A program made the position numbers and the translations under genes. From Gallionella sp. UBA4121 (lineage in GTDB: Bacteria > Pseudomonadota > Gammaproteobacteria > Burkholderiales > Gallionellaceae), in the NCBI GenBank assembly GCA_002381565.1, contig DFWZ01000043.1:1-30420 (forward strand): a stretch of 30,420 nt of DNA, in the 5' to 3' direction. This document shows positions 8,172 to 16,944 of the stretch, one piece after another; the stretch's first letter is position 1; each line of letters begins with the position of its first letter. The notes beneath the pieces were generated by a model. That model was not told the DNA's origin, made no database searches, and saw only the letters and a list, made by a program, of their open reading frames with translations.

Positions 8172-8411
8172 ATGAGTTCATTAGCTACCATACAGCGCAT
8201 GATGGTCGAGCAATTCGACCTGAAGCTTGAAAACCTGACGCCTGAAGCAACTTTGGAAAGCCTGGGGCTGGATTCCCTGTCAGTAATCGAGTTCATGTTC
8301 AATCTTGAAGACGAATTCAAGATCAAGCTGCCGGACGAACGCGTTGAGATCAAAACCCTGCAAGATGTAATCGATCTGGTCGACAGGATTATCGCTGAGC
8401 AATCGGCGTAA
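8172..8411 (+). CDS. Acyl carrier protein (specialised, not the fatty-acid operon copy)
   Basis: This 79-residue acidic four-helix carrier has the phosphopantetheine site LGLDSLSVIEF, with Ser35 as the attachment residue, followed by the recognition helix FNLEDEFKIKLPDE. It would carry acyl chains as thioesters for the ketosynthase encoded 132 bases downstream. The housekeeping acpP gene normally lies between fabG and fabF. This one sits beside an alpha/beta-hydrolase and an RND permease, and its sequence is not the near-invariant AcpP, so it is most likely a dedicated carrier. There is no clear Shine-Dalgarno sequence before the ATG; the next upstream signal is a TATAAT box. Confidence 0.92.
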   Translation: MSSLATIQRMMVEQFDLKLENLTPEATLESLGLDSLSVIEFMFNLEDEFKIKLPDERVEIKTLQDVIDLVDRIIAEQSA

Positions 8412-8507
8412 CCTGGCGTACATGGTGAAGTAACATGATGATTAAATCTGCCATGTCCATCCCCCTTCCCACCCTTCCCCCGCAAATAAATCCTTGCAGA
8501 GGAAGGT

Positions 8508-8527
8508 GCAAACGTATCGCTACGCGA
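8508..8527 (+). repeat. Dispersed repeat fragment, copy 1
   Basis: A 20-base word (gcaaacgtatcgctacgcga) recurs with one mismatch at 23870-23889. It lies in the gap between the carrier protein and ketosynthase genes, just after a C-rich run (8458-8481). Both copies sit next to GC-rich repeat-like DNA. Confidence 0.6.
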
Positions 8528-8543
8528 GTTTCACATTAATCGC

Positions 8544-9785
8544 ATGTCCAGGCGCGTTGTCATCACCGGCTTAGGGATCGTTTCACCGACAGGATCATCC
8601 CCCGAGCAGTTTTTCAACAGCTTGATGAGTGGCCGTTCCGGCATCAAACACTTACAGCGCAGCTTCACTGAACAACTCTCGGTGCGCATCGCTGCCCCCG
8701 TGGATGACTTCGATCCTGCGGCACATTTTTCCAAAATACAGCTCACCGGCATCGAACGTTTCAGCCAGCTTGCGCTGGTTGCCGCCGAACAAGCCGTACA
8801 GGATGCTCACCTGACATTAAATGAGTCTGAATACAACAGAGCCGGCGTGTATATGGGCTCATGCCTGGGTGGAGCCGGCACGCTCGAAGACGGCTATATC
8901 GAAGTATTCAAGCGCGAAAATCCGCGCATCAAACCGCTCAGCGTGCTGCTCAGCATGAACAATGCCGCCGCATCGCACCTGTCCATCAAATATCACCTGC
9001 AAGGCCCCAACATCACCTACTCCACCGCCTGCGCATCGTCGGCGATTGCCTTAGGAGAAGCTTATCGCCAGATCAAACATGGCTATGCCGATGTCATGCT
9101 GGCAGGCGGATCAGAAGCCATGCTGACCCTTGGCGCGATGAAAGCCTGGGAAGCCTTGCGCACCATGGCACATGAAGATCCGGCTGACCCGGGCGCATCC
9201 TGCAAACCCTTTTCAAAAAATCGCAGCGGCCTGGTGCTGGGTGAAGGGGCTGCCGTACTGGTGCTGGAAGATGCCGAGCGCGCAATACAGCGGGGGGCGA
9301 AGATTTATGCGGAGCTGGCAGGCTACGATTGCTCATCGGATTCGAGTCATATTACCCGGCCGGATTCCGCAGGACAAACCCGTACCATCCTGAACGCCTT
9401 GAAGGATGCGCAATTACAACCAGAGGACATCGGTTACATCAACGCGCACGGCACAGCAACACAGGCCGGTGACATCGAAGAAACCCATGCGCTCAAGCAG
9501 GCTTTCGGCGCCCACGCTTATAAAATACCTGTCAGCGCCACAAAATCCATGCACGGGCATCTGATGGGCGCTACCGGCGCCGTCGAGTTCATGGCGTCCG
9601 TACTGGCACTGCAACACAGTTGCATTCCACCAACCATCAACCTGCACCTGGCCGACCCCGAGTGCGATCTGGATTATGTGCCGAATGTGGGCAGAACCGG
9701 TGTGCCGCTTGACGTGGTGATGTCCAATTCGTTCGCGTTCGGCGGCACGAATGCGGTATTAATCGCCAAGCGCTTTGTGCCCTGA
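8544..9785 (+). CDS. Beta-ketoacyl-ACP synthase II-like (FabF family)
   Basis: This 413-residue condensing enzyme extends acyl-ACP with malonyl-ACP. All catalytic parts are present: Cys163 in STACASSA, His302 in NAHGTATQAGD, Lys334 and His339 in KSMHGHLMGATGA, and the C-terminal SNSFAFGGTNA. Length and motifs are canonical for KAS II, so it should be active rather than a chain-length factor. It follows the dedicated carrier protein gene and precedes an RND permease by 30 bases. No ketoreductase, dehydratase or malonyl transferase genes are nearby, so any chain made here would borrow those from primary fatty-acid synthesis. The ribosome-binding site is weak. The upstream gap contains a dispersed repeat fragment. 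Confidence 0.93.
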   Translation: MSRRVVITGLGIVSPTGSSPEQFFNSLMSGRSGIKHLQRSFTEQLSVRIAAPVDDFDPAAHFSKIQLTGIERFSQLALVAAEQAVQDAHLTLNESEYNRAGVYMGSCLGGAGTLEDGYIEVFKRENPRIKPLSVLLSMNNAAASHLSIKYHLQGPNITYSTACASSAIALGEAYRQIKHGYADVMLAGGSEAMLTLGAMKAWEALRTMAHEDPADPGASCKPFSKNRSGLVLGEGAAVLVLEDAERAIQRGAKIYAELAGYDCSSDSSHITRPDSAGQTRTILNALKDAQLQPEDIGYINAHGTATQAGDIEETHALKQAFGAHAYKIPVSATKSMHGHLMGATGAVEFMASVLALQHSCIPPTINLHLADPECDLDYVPNVGRTGVPLDVVMSNSFAFGGTNAVLIAKRFVP

Positions 9786-9815
9786 CCATCGCTAGTTTCA
9801 GACACGAATCTGACC

Positions 9816-12800
9816 ATGAAGGCATTTAATCTTTCCGCCTGGGCACTCAAACATCAGGCGCTGGTGCTCTACGCGCTGTGCACCCTGTTGCTTGCCGGCG
9901 TCTTTTCCTACACGCAACTAGCCCAAAAAGAGGATCCGGACTTCACCTTCAAGGTGATGACCATCAAGCTGCTCTGGCCTGGAGCCAGCGCGCGCGAAGT
10001 AGAACAGCAGCTTACCGACAGGGTTGAACGAAATTTACAGGAAACTCCCTGGCTGGATAACGTCAGCAGCTATTCCAAAGCCGGCGAAGCGGTGATTTTT
10101 GTCACCCTCAAAGATTCCATGCCGCCCGACCAGCTGGAGCACGCCTGGAACCAGGTCCGAAAAGAACTATCGGACATACAGCGGAACCTGCCGGAAGGCG
10201 TGGCCGCCCCTGTCATCAACGATAATTTTGGTGAGACCTACGGCTCCATCTATGCCTTTACCTCGAGTACGCTCAGCAATGCGGAACTTGCCATCCAGGC
10301 CAGCCTGGTACGCGATGAATTACTCAGGATCGAGAATGTCAGCCGCGTAGGCCTGATCGGCGTGCAGCACGAAAAAATCTATATCGATTTTTCAAGCAAG
10401 AAGATGGCGGAGCTTGGCATCGATCCGTTGCTGGTCGCCTCTGCCCTGAAGGCACAGAACGAAATGGAGCCGGCCGGTGAAGTACTCTCTGACACCGACA
10501 TCACGCGGCTGCGCGTGAGCGGTGATTTCAATTCCGTCAAAAGCATACAGGACATCGGCATTAAGGCGGGGGGCAAAATACATCGTCTGGGCGATGTATG
10601 CCACGTCTATCGTTCGTACGCCGATCCCGCTGCTTTCAAGATGCGTACTATGGGTCGCGAAGCAATCGGACTGGCCATTTCCATGTCCCCTCAGGGGAAT
10701 GTCACTCAACTGGGTAAAAACCTGGATCGCGAATTCGTGCTCATCAAGAAACGGCTGCCGCCAGGCATTGAAATCCATCAGGTATCCAACCAACCTGCGG
10801 TGGTTAAAAAATCCATCGGTGAATTCATGAACGCCTTGCTCGAAGCGCTCGCCATCGTGCTGGTAGTGAGTTTCCTCAGCCTCGGCCTGCGTGCGGGCCT
10901 GGTGGTCGGTTTATCCATTCCGCTGGTGCTGGCGGGGACGTTCCTGCTGATGCAGCTGTTCGGCATTGATCTGCAACGCGTCTCTTTAGGTGCGCTGATC
11001 ATCGCGCTGGGCCTCCTGGTGGATGATGCGATGATCGCCGTGGAAATGATGAAGGTAAAACTGGAGCAGGGCTACAGCAAACTGACCGCTGCCACCTTTG
11101 CCTATACCAGCACCGCCTTTCCGATGCTGACTGGCACGCTGATCACCGCAGCGGCTTTTCTGCCGGTGGGGCTTGCCAAATCTTCGGCCGGTGAATACAC
11201 CTTTTCCATCTGTGCTGTGGTAACCATCGCCCTGCTGGTTTCCTGGCTGGTCGCTGTGGTCTTTACACCCTTCATCGGTTTGCGTCTGTTGCAGGAAAAC
11301 GGGCTGCATACCATTCCGGAAGATCACTACCGACACGGCTTTTACGCACACTTCCGGCAGGTGGTGGAGTGGTGTCTGGATCACAGGAAAAGCGTGCTTG
11401 CCCTCACTCTGACCGCTTTTGTATTGGCACTGGCAGGATTCGGCAAAGTCGAACAGGAGTTCTTCCCGCCTTCAGAGCGACCGGAACTGCTGATGGATGT
11501 CTGGTTGCCGGAAGGCGCCAATTTCGCCATCACCGAGAAACTGACGGTCAGCCTTGAAGCAAAACTGAATACCGATCCGGGCATCGTTAACTACACCAGT
11601 TACATCGGCGGCAGCACGCCAAGATTCTATCTGCCGCTGGACCTGCAGCTGCCTATGGTCAACTATGCGCAAATCGTCATCAACACCCGTGACGGGGAGC
11701 GCGAGGCGGTACTCAAACGCATGCGTTCCATGCTGGATAAAGATTACGCCAAGATGGGAATTCGCATCGCGAGACTGGAAAACGGCCCGCCGGTCGGTTA
11801 TCCGGTGCAATTCAGGGTAACCGGAGACGACCCGGAAAAACTGCGCAGCATCGCTGCCGAAGTCGCCAGCGTGGTCAAACAGAACCACAACACCAAGAAC
11901 GTGAGCCTGGATTCCAACGAAAAAATACGCATCATCAACGTGAATGTCGACCAGGAAAAAGGCCGTGCGTTCGGCCTGTCTTCCCAGGTAATCTCCAGAA
12001 ACCTTCAGGCATTTTTGTCAGGCCTGCCCGTTACCAGCCTGCGCGAGGGTGAAAAGCGCATCGAAATCGTCGCCCGTGCCGATGCCGAAGAACGGGGCAA
12101 TTCCGAATTATTGAGCCAATTGAATATCTATACCGAACACGGAAAATCGGTGCCGCTCAGCCAGATTGCCAGGATCAGCGAGGCCGATGAAGACGGCATC
12201 ATCTGGCGCATGAACCGCATGCCTGTGGTCACTGTGCGCGCCGATGTACCGGACAATGTACGCGCACCGGATGTGAGCATGGCTATCGACCGGCAGCTTG
12301 CCTCAATCCGCGCAAAACTGCCGGAGGGTTATCGCATCGAAGTGGGTGGCGCAATGGAGGACAGTGACAAGGCTCAGGATTCGATCATCGAAATTCTGCC
12401 GCTGATGGGCTTCCTCATCGTAACCCTGCTGATGCTCCAGTTAAAACGCTACAAGCAGGTCATTCTGGCCCTGCTGACCGCACCGCTGGGCATCATCGGC
12501 GTAACCGGATCACTGCTCGCGTTTCACGTGCCGTTCGGCTTTGTCGCCATGCTGGGCATGATTTCCTTATCCGGCATGATCATGCGCAACTCGGTCATCC
12601 TGCTCGATCAGATCAGCCAGGACATTGCATCGGGCATGAATCAATGGGACGCCATCGTCGAGTCCACCGTGCGCCGTTTCCGTCCCATCATGCTGACGGC
12701 CGCCGCTGCGATCCTGGCGATGATTCCGCTGACGCGCAGTGTCTTCTGGGGACCGATGGCAGTTGTCATCATGGGCGGATTGCTGGTCGCAACCCTGCTG

Positions 12801-12866
12801 ACTCTGCTCTACCTGCCGGCGCTGTACGCTGCCTGGTTCAGGGTTGAACGTCCTGATTCGAAATGA
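9816..12866 (+). CDS. RND-family efflux permease without adjacent adaptor
   Basis: This 1016-residue inner-membrane RND protein has two periplasmic loop domains and 12 predicted helices. TM4 contains GLLVDDAMIAVE with the Asp403-Asp404 proton-relay pair of hydrophobe/amphiphile exporters, unlike the metal pump at 1443. Other RND hallmarks are FPPSERPELLMDVWLPEGA, which opens the second loop, and the end of the second bundle WGPMAVVIMGGLLVATLLTL. It follows the ketosynthase by 30 bases and may be co-transcribed with the carrier protein and ketosynthase. No adaptor or outer-membrane channel gene is next to it, so it must share partners encoded elsewhere or act without them. The substrate could be the product of the neighbouring enzymes (inference). 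Confidence 0.92.
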   Translation: MKAFNLSAWALKHQALVLYALCTLLLAGVFSYTQLAQKEDPDFTFKVMTIKLLWPGASAREVEQQLTDRVERNLQETPWLDNVSSYSKAGEAVIFVTLKDSMPPDQLEHAWNQVRKELSDIQRNLPEGVAAPVINDNFGETYGSIYAFTSSTLSNAELAIQASLVRDELLRIENVSRVGLIGVQHEKIYIDFSSKKMAELGIDPLLVASALKAQNEMEPAGEVLSDTDITRLRVSGDFNSVKSIQDIGIKAGGKIHRLGDVCHVYRSYADPAAFKMRTMGREAIGLAISMSPQGNVTQLGKNLDREFVLIKKRLPPGIEIHQVSNQPAVVKKSIGEFMNALLEALAIVLVVSFLSLGLRAGLVVGLSIPLVLAGTFLLMQLFGIDLQRVSLGALIIALGLLVDDAMIAVEMMKVKLEQGYSKLTAATFAYTSTAFPMLTGTLITAAAFLPVGLAKSSAGEYTFSICAVVTIALLVSWLVAVVFTPFIGLRLLQENGLHTIPEDHYRHGFYAHFRQVVEWCLDHRKSVLALTLTAFVLALAGFGKVEQEFFPPSERPELLMDVWLPEGANFAITEKLTVSLEAKLNTDPGIVNYTSYIGGSTPRFYLPLDLQLPMVNYAQIVINTRDGEREAVLKRMRSMLDKDYAKMGIRIARLENGPPVGYPVQFRVTGDDPEKLRSIAAEVASVVKQNHNTKNVSLDSNEKIRIINVNVDQEKGRAFGLSSQVISRNLQAFLSGLPVTSLREGEKRIEIVARADAEERGNSELLSQLNIYTEHGKSVPLSQIARISEADEDGIIWRMNRMPVVTVRADVPDNVRAPDVSMAIDRQLASIRAKLPEGYRIEVGGAMEDSDKAQDSIIEILPLMGFLIVTLLMLQLKRYKQVILALLTAPLGIIGVTGSLLAFHVPFGFVAMLGMISLSGMIMRNSVILLDQISQDIASGMNQWDAIVESTVRRFRPIMLTAAAAILAMIPLTRSVFWGPMAVVIMGGLLVATLLTLLYLPALYAAWFRVERPDSK

Positions 12867-12877
12867 CAAAAAAACTT

Positions 12878-12991
12878 TCCACGAAAATCACGAAAATACC
12901 AAAAAATTCAACAAGGTAAGGAATTTAAAGACTCACCGAACCGGGGGAGTTATAAACGGGAGTCAGTCTTTTTGTTTGTGCCTTTCGTGGA
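12878..12991. repeat. Repeat-bearing gap with possible terminator, between RND permease and queG
   Basis: The 136-base convergent gap contains two direct 9-mers cacgaaaat (12880-12888, 12889-12897). It also holds a 9-base inverted pair, tccacgaaa (12878-12886) and tttcgtgga (12983-12991). A 7-bp stem AAAGACT/AGTCTTT (12927-12933 / 12965-12971) is followed by Ts and could serve as a weak terminator. No gene is seen. Confidence 0.4.
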
Positions 12992-13002
12992 TACAAAGCC
13001 GT

Positions 13003-14073
13003 TTAAACACTTTGCCGGGACAGCGCCCAGATCACGTGTTCGCGCACCAGTTCTGATGGATGTTCGGCACGCCCATGCAGTGCCGCAACGATAGCCGGAC
13101 TGCTCGGGGCATTGCCCATCGCCACGGCGATATTGCGCAGCCATTGTTCATGGCCGATGCGATAAATGGCACTGCCTGCCAGTTTCGCACGGAACTCATC
13201 CTCATCCCACGCAAACAATTCCACAAGACCTGCATCATCCAGCCCGTTGCGCACGGCAAAATCCGGCTCGAGGGTGATCCTTGCGAAGCGGTTCCACGGG
13301 CACACCAGCTGGCAATCGTCGCAACCGTAGATACGGTTCCCGATCAATTCACGCAACTCGACGGGAATACTGCCCTTTAACTCAATCGTAAGATACGAAA
13401 TACAGCGCCTCGCATCCAGCTGATAGGGCGCGACGATGGCCTGCGTCGGACACACGTCAATACAGCGCACACAACTCCCGCAATGCGCCGTCTCCTGCTC
13501 ATCCACCGGCAACGGCAGATTGATGTAAATTTCGCCCAGGAAGAACAATGAGCCAGCACTTTGCGACAGCAGCAACGTGTGTTTGCCACGCCAACCCAGC
13601 CCGGCACGACTCGCCAACGCCACTTCCAGCACCGGCGCACTGTCGACGAATACCCGTCCGTCAAACTGGGCAACTGCAAGCCTGATCCTGTCAGCCAGCA
13701 GCGCCAGACGGCGGCGCAACAGCTTGTGGTAGTCGCGCCCCAGTGCATACCGTGAAATAAAGGCGCGGTCACCTTGATTCAGTACATCCCAACTGTCACG
13801 CACATTGGATGGCGAATAATTCATGCGCACGCTGATCACACGCACCGTGCCTGCCACCAAATCTGCGGGACGGCTGCGCTTGACGCCATGTTTTGCCATA
13901 TAATCCATCTGGCCATGAAAACCCCGAGCCAGCCAGTTTAGCAGATCGGTTTCAGCCTCTTCCAGATTCGTGTCCGTGATACCTGCGGCCTGAAAACCGA
14001 GATCATGCGCCCATGCGCGTATATTGTCAGTAAGCTCGTTATACTGCCCTGACTGAGGATATCTATTTTGCAT
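13003..14073 (-). CDS. queG: Epoxyqueuosine reductase QueG
   Basis: This is the last enzyme of queuosine tRNA modification. It is a cobalamin- and iron-sulfur-dependent reductase converting epoxyqueuosine to queuosine in the wobble position of GUN-decoding tRNAs. From the ATG at 14073 it has 356 residues, normal for the family; the reading frame is open further upstream but that stretch does not look like QueG. Seen are VDSAPVLE (likely catalytic Asp144), a first 4Fe-4S motif CGSCVRCIDVC (198-208), the family stretch RRCISYLTIELKG (222-234) and a second cluster motif CDDCQLVCPWN (251-261). A C-terminal HEAT-like helical region follows. It is divergent from tsaE, an arrangement I recall from other betaproteobacteria. 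Confidence 0.95.
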   Translation of the reverse strand: MQNRYPQSGQYNELTDNIRAWAHDLGFQAAGITDTNLEEAETDLLNWLARGFHGQMDYMAKHGVKRSRPADLVAGTVRVISVRMNYSPSNVRDSWDVLNQGDRAFISRYALGRDYHKLLRRRLALLADRIRLAVAQFDGRVFVDSAPVLEVALASRAGLGWRGKHTLLLSQSAGSLFFLGEIYINLPLPVDEQETAHCGSCVRCIDVCPTQAIVAPYQLDARRCISYLTIELKGSIPVELRELIGNRIYGCDDCQLVCPWNRFARITLEPDFAVRNGLDDAGLVELFAWDEDEFRAKLAGSAIYRIGHEQWLRNIAVAMGNAPSSPAIVAALHGRAEHPSELVREHVIWALSRQSV

Positions 14074-14141
14074 AACTATGATGATAGCCGAATCACCCTG
14101 CTGACATGGCAAAATTGCCGCCCCTGATAATGGAATCCGCC

Positions 14142-14708
14142 ATGTCCGCCGCCCACCCAAACCCTGATGGGGAAACTAGCCATTCGACTAAGGCATCCGA
14201 AAACGATGCAAAAGTCGCTGGTTTCCCCCCGCATGCGGGAGAGGGTTTGAACGATCGCTCTGCGCATCTTTCATTCCTGCTCGCCGATGAAAATGCGACA
14301 CTCGCTCTGGCAGGCCGCCTGGCCGCACAGCTTCAACCCGGCATGGTCATTTACCTGCATGGCGATCTGGGCGCAGGCAAGACCTGCCTGGTGCGTGGTA
14401 TATTAAATGCGCTGGGCTATACCGGGCGCGTGAAAAGCCCGACCTATACACTACTTGAACCCTACCATATCGCCGGGTTAGACTTGCGCCACTTTGACCT
14501 GTATCGCCTGCAGCATGAAAATGAATGGGAATCCGCAGGATTCCGGGATGAATTTGACGGGAACAATGTTATTTTTATTGAGTGGCCGGAAAAAGCACAT
14601 ATCCCGCCGGCTGATCTGGTGATTAACTTGGAAATTTTGCCGCAGGGGCGCTGCGCAGTCATAAAGGGTAACACCTCAATGGGAAGAACATGCCTGAAGC
14701 AGTTATAA
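14142..14708 (+). CDS. tsaE: tRNA threonylcarbamoyladenosine biosynthesis ATPase TsaE
   Basis: This ATPase subunit works with TsaB and TsaD to make t6A37 on ANN-decoding tRNAs. The Walker A motif HGDLGAGKTCLVRG, the segment VKSPTYTLLEPY and the terminal-half IEWPEKA are typical. The start is ambiguous. ATG 14142 (188 residues) has GGAA upstream and is used here; ATG 14106 is also in frame. TTG 14247 would give 153 residues, the usual family size, with GGAG five bases upstream. Residues before the core contain GFPPHAGEG, encoded by a palindromic repeat (14212-14245), so much of the N-terminal region is probably repeat-derived. The 3' end overlaps amiC by 19 bases. Divergent from queG. Confidence 0.9.
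   Translation: MSAAHPNPDGETSHSTKASENDAKVAGFPPHAGEGLNDRSAHLSFLLADENATLALAGRLAAQLQPGMVIYLHGDLGAGKTCLVRGILNALGYTGRVKSPTYTLLEPYHIAGLDLRHFDLYRLQHENEWESAGFRDEFDGNNVIFIEWPEKAHIPPADLVINLEILPQGRCAVIKGNTSMGRTCLKQL
14212..14245 (+). repeat. Palindromic dispersed repeat at the tsaE 5' end
   Basis: It contains the perfect palindrome CCCGCATGCGGG (14228-14239) followed by GAGAGGG. The segment aagtcgctggttt...gcgggagag aligns with 23818-23848 in the lapA/ihfB gap, differing at a few positions and by one base in length. The family resembles GC-rich REP-like elements of betaproteobacteria. Confidence 0.65.
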
Positions 14709-15994
14709 ATACAGCCGCGATTCACCGCTGGCCTCGCCGCCTGGCAGCGGTGTTGCTGTGTTTGTGGCTGCCACAAGCACAGGCGGCCATTGCGATTACG
14801 GCAACACGCATCTGGCCGGCACAGGACTATACCCGCCTGACACTGGAATCAACACAGGCCATCCACCATCACATGTTTTCGGTGGAGAATCCGGATCGTC
14901 TGGTCATCGATCTGGATGATGTTGAACTGGATGCTACACTTAACGGGCTCTCCGGCAAGATAGACAGCAACGACCCCTATATCAAGAGTGTGCGCGTAGG
15001 GCGTTTCAAACCAGGCACAGTGCGACTGGTACTGGACCTCAAGGGACAAGTTAAACCACAATTATTCGACCTCGATCCTGTAAGTGAATACGGCTACCGT
15101 CTGGTGCTCGATGTATATCCCGCAACCGCGCCCGATCCGCTGATGGCGCTGCTCAAGGAGGATAAAACCCCGCCGGTAGCGGCGCCACTCGCCGGAAAAC
15201 CAGCAGATAACATAGCAACACCGCTGATCAGCCCCCCTCCCGTATTAAAAACACTCCCCGAACTGCGTGCCAGAACACTGATCATCGCAATTGATGCCGG
15301 ACACGGCGGTGAAGACCCCGGCGCACAGGGAGGACGCGGTTCACATGAAAAGGATGTCACGCTGGCCATTGCCCGCCGCCTCTGTGCGCTGGTGAATGAC
15401 ACACCGAATATGCGCGGCATACTGATACGCGACGGCGACTATTTTATTCCGCTCGGCGGACGCGTAGTCAAGGCACGCAAGGCAAAAGCCGATCTGTTCG
15501 TGTCCATACACGCCGATGCCTTCATCAGACCTGACGCACACGGATCTTCCGTTTTTGCATTATCCGAACACGGCGCGACCAGCAGCGCAGCACGCTGGCT
15601 GGCTAAAAAGGAAAATGAGGCTGACCTGATCGGCGGCGTCAACATCGCCGTGAAAGACCCTTACCTGGCACGCACCCTGCTTGACCTGTCGCAAACCGCC
15701 ACGATCACGGACAGCTTAAGGCTCGCCAAGCAAGTGCTGGGCGAATTGAACGACATCAATGACTTGCACAGCGGCCATGTCGAACAGGCTGGATTCGCGG
15801 TACTGAAATCGCCGGACATTCCATCCATCCTGGTGGAGACCGCCTTCATCAGCAATCCCAGCGAAGAAGCTCGCCTCAACGACGAAAACTATCAAACGAA
15901 ACTGGCCAATGCCGTGCTGGGCGGCATCAAACGTTACTTCGCCCAGAACCCCGCATTATCCAGACACAACATCGCACAGATGGAGACGCCATGA
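14690..15994 (+). CDS. amiC: N-acetylmuramoyl-L-alanine amidase AmiC-like (AMIN + Amidase_3)
   Basis: This periplasmic zinc amidase cleaves peptide stems from peptidoglycan during daughter-cell separation. It has 434 residues. The N-terminus carries a signal region RRLAAVLLCLWLPQAQA (cut near residue 32), with a twin-Arg not followed by a clear Tat motif. Next come an AMIN domain (about 35-145, septal peptidoglycan targeting), a Pro-rich linker (150-190) and an Amidase_3 domain. Zinc ligands and catalytic Glu are visible as His205 (DAGHGG), Glu220 (HEKD), His274 (SIHAD) and Glu383 (LVETAFIS). The region between about 290 and 345 matches the place of the regulatory helix displaced by LytM activators. 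It overlaps tsaE upstream and the ankyrin gene downstream (ATGA). Confidence 0.95.
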   Translation: MPEAVINTAAIHRWPRRLAAVLLCLWLPQAQAAIAITATRIWPAQDYTRLTLESTQAIHHHMFSVENPDRLVIDLDDVELDATLNGLSGKIDSNDPYIKSVRVGRFKPGTVRLVLDLKGQVKPQLFDLDPVSEYGYRLVLDVYPATAPDPLMALLKEDKTPPVAAPLAGKPADNIATPLISPPPVLKTLPELRARTLIIAIDAGHGGEDPGAQGGRGSHEKDVTLAIARRLCALVNDTPNMRGILIRDGDYFIPLGGRVVKARKAKADLFVSIHADAFIRPDAHGSSVFALSEHGATSSAARWLAKKENEADLIGGVNIAVKDPYLARTLLDLSQTATITDSLRLAKQVLGELNDINDLHSGHVEQAGFAVLKSPDIPSILVETAFISNPSEEARLNDENYQTKLANAVLGGIKRYFAQNPALSRHNIAQMETP

Positions 15995-16944
15995 ATCAGC
16001 GCTTGATCAGGATATTGGGTGGCACAACCGGGCACTACCCATACGCGCTGGAAGGCAAATTCCCGCGCATTCTTGAAACGATCATGTCGCTCTGGGATGA
16101 CGACGAGATTGACAATTACTTTATGGAACTGATGGTCAGCAAGCGTCCCGACCGCGCCGGTTTTCCACCCGATGTCGCGGCTGATATCATGCGTCTGAGT
16201 CTGATTCACACAGCTCAACAGGCACCCGACAAACACAAGGACATATGGGAACTGAACCCAGACGCGTTCGTGAACTTCACGCCCCACTACACTACAGACT
16301 GGCCTGATCTGAACCAGAGCATCAAAAGCGAACTGAACAAATACAACATCCCCTGTACGCCGGAAGGATTTTTTGAGGCAGCCGAGACGGGTAACCGTAC
16401 GGCAGTCGCGTTATTCCTCGAAGCCAAAATAAGCACGGAAATCCGCGACAATCGCGGCTGGACACCACTGATGCTGGCGGCTTTTAATGGTCGTGATGAA
16501 ATTATCGAGATGCTGATTCAAAACGATGCGGATGTAAACGCCCTCGACCAGGGGGGTAACAGCGCCTTGCACTGGGCGGCTTTTGGAGGACATCTTTCAT
16601 CTGCAAAACGACTCATTGAGCATCATGCCAGGATTAATGAACAAAATAGTTTCGGCTGGACCCCCTTGATCGAGGCCACGGCACGCAATCACCTGAACGT
16701 CGTGACACTGTTGATTGAAAGCGGGGCTAATCTGGATACAACTGCCGACGATGGATACACCGCATTACATAAAGCAGCCGCAATGGGCTACAGTGAAATT
16801 GTCAAACTGCTGCTAGCCCAGGGGGCTGACAGTCATCTTCGGGCCATCGATGGAGACACGCCTTACAAGCTTGCAATCAGCAGCGGACAGGAAGATGTGA
16901 TCAAATTGCTCACGCCCGACTCTGGAGTTACGACAGGCAATTAA
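15991..16944 (+). CDS. Ankyrin-repeat protein with a conserved-looking N-terminal region
   Basis: This 317-residue protein has no signal peptide and is probably cytosolic. Residues from about 124 to 310 form five to six ankyrin repeats (for example GWTPLMLAAFNGRDEIIEML, SALHWAAFGGH, GWTPLIEATARNHLNVVTLL, GYTALHKAAAMGYSEIVKLL). Residues 1-120 are not ankyrin. They are rich in acidic and aromatic residues (IMSLWDDDEIDNYFMELMV, KRPDRAGFPPDVAADIMRLS), and I do not recognise the domain. The start overlaps the amiC stop by four bases, so it is coupled to tsaE-amiC. Its stop TAA shares the palindromic TTAA with the stop of the convergent FimV-like gene. Partner proteins are unknown; a scaffold or binding role is inferred from the repeats. 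Confidence 0.88.
   Translation: MNQRLIRILGGTTGHYPYALEGKFPRILETIMSLWDDDEIDNYFMELMVSKRPDRAGFPPDVAADIMRLSLIHTAQQAPDKHKDIWELNPDAFVNFTPHYTTDWPDLNQSIKSELNKYNIPCTPEGFFEAAETGNRTAVALFLEAKISTEIRDNRGWTPLMLAAFNGRDEIIEMLIQNDADVNALDQGGNSALHWAAFGGHLSSAKRLIEHHARINEQNSFGWTPLIEATARNHLNVVTLLIESGANLDTTADDGYTALHKAAAMGYSEIVKLLLAQGADSHLRAIDGDTPYKLAISSGQEDVIKLLTPDSGVTTGN

Noticed and set aside
14074..14105. Promoter pair in the short queG/tsaE divergent gap
   Set aside because: No convincing -35/-10 combination could be found on either strand.
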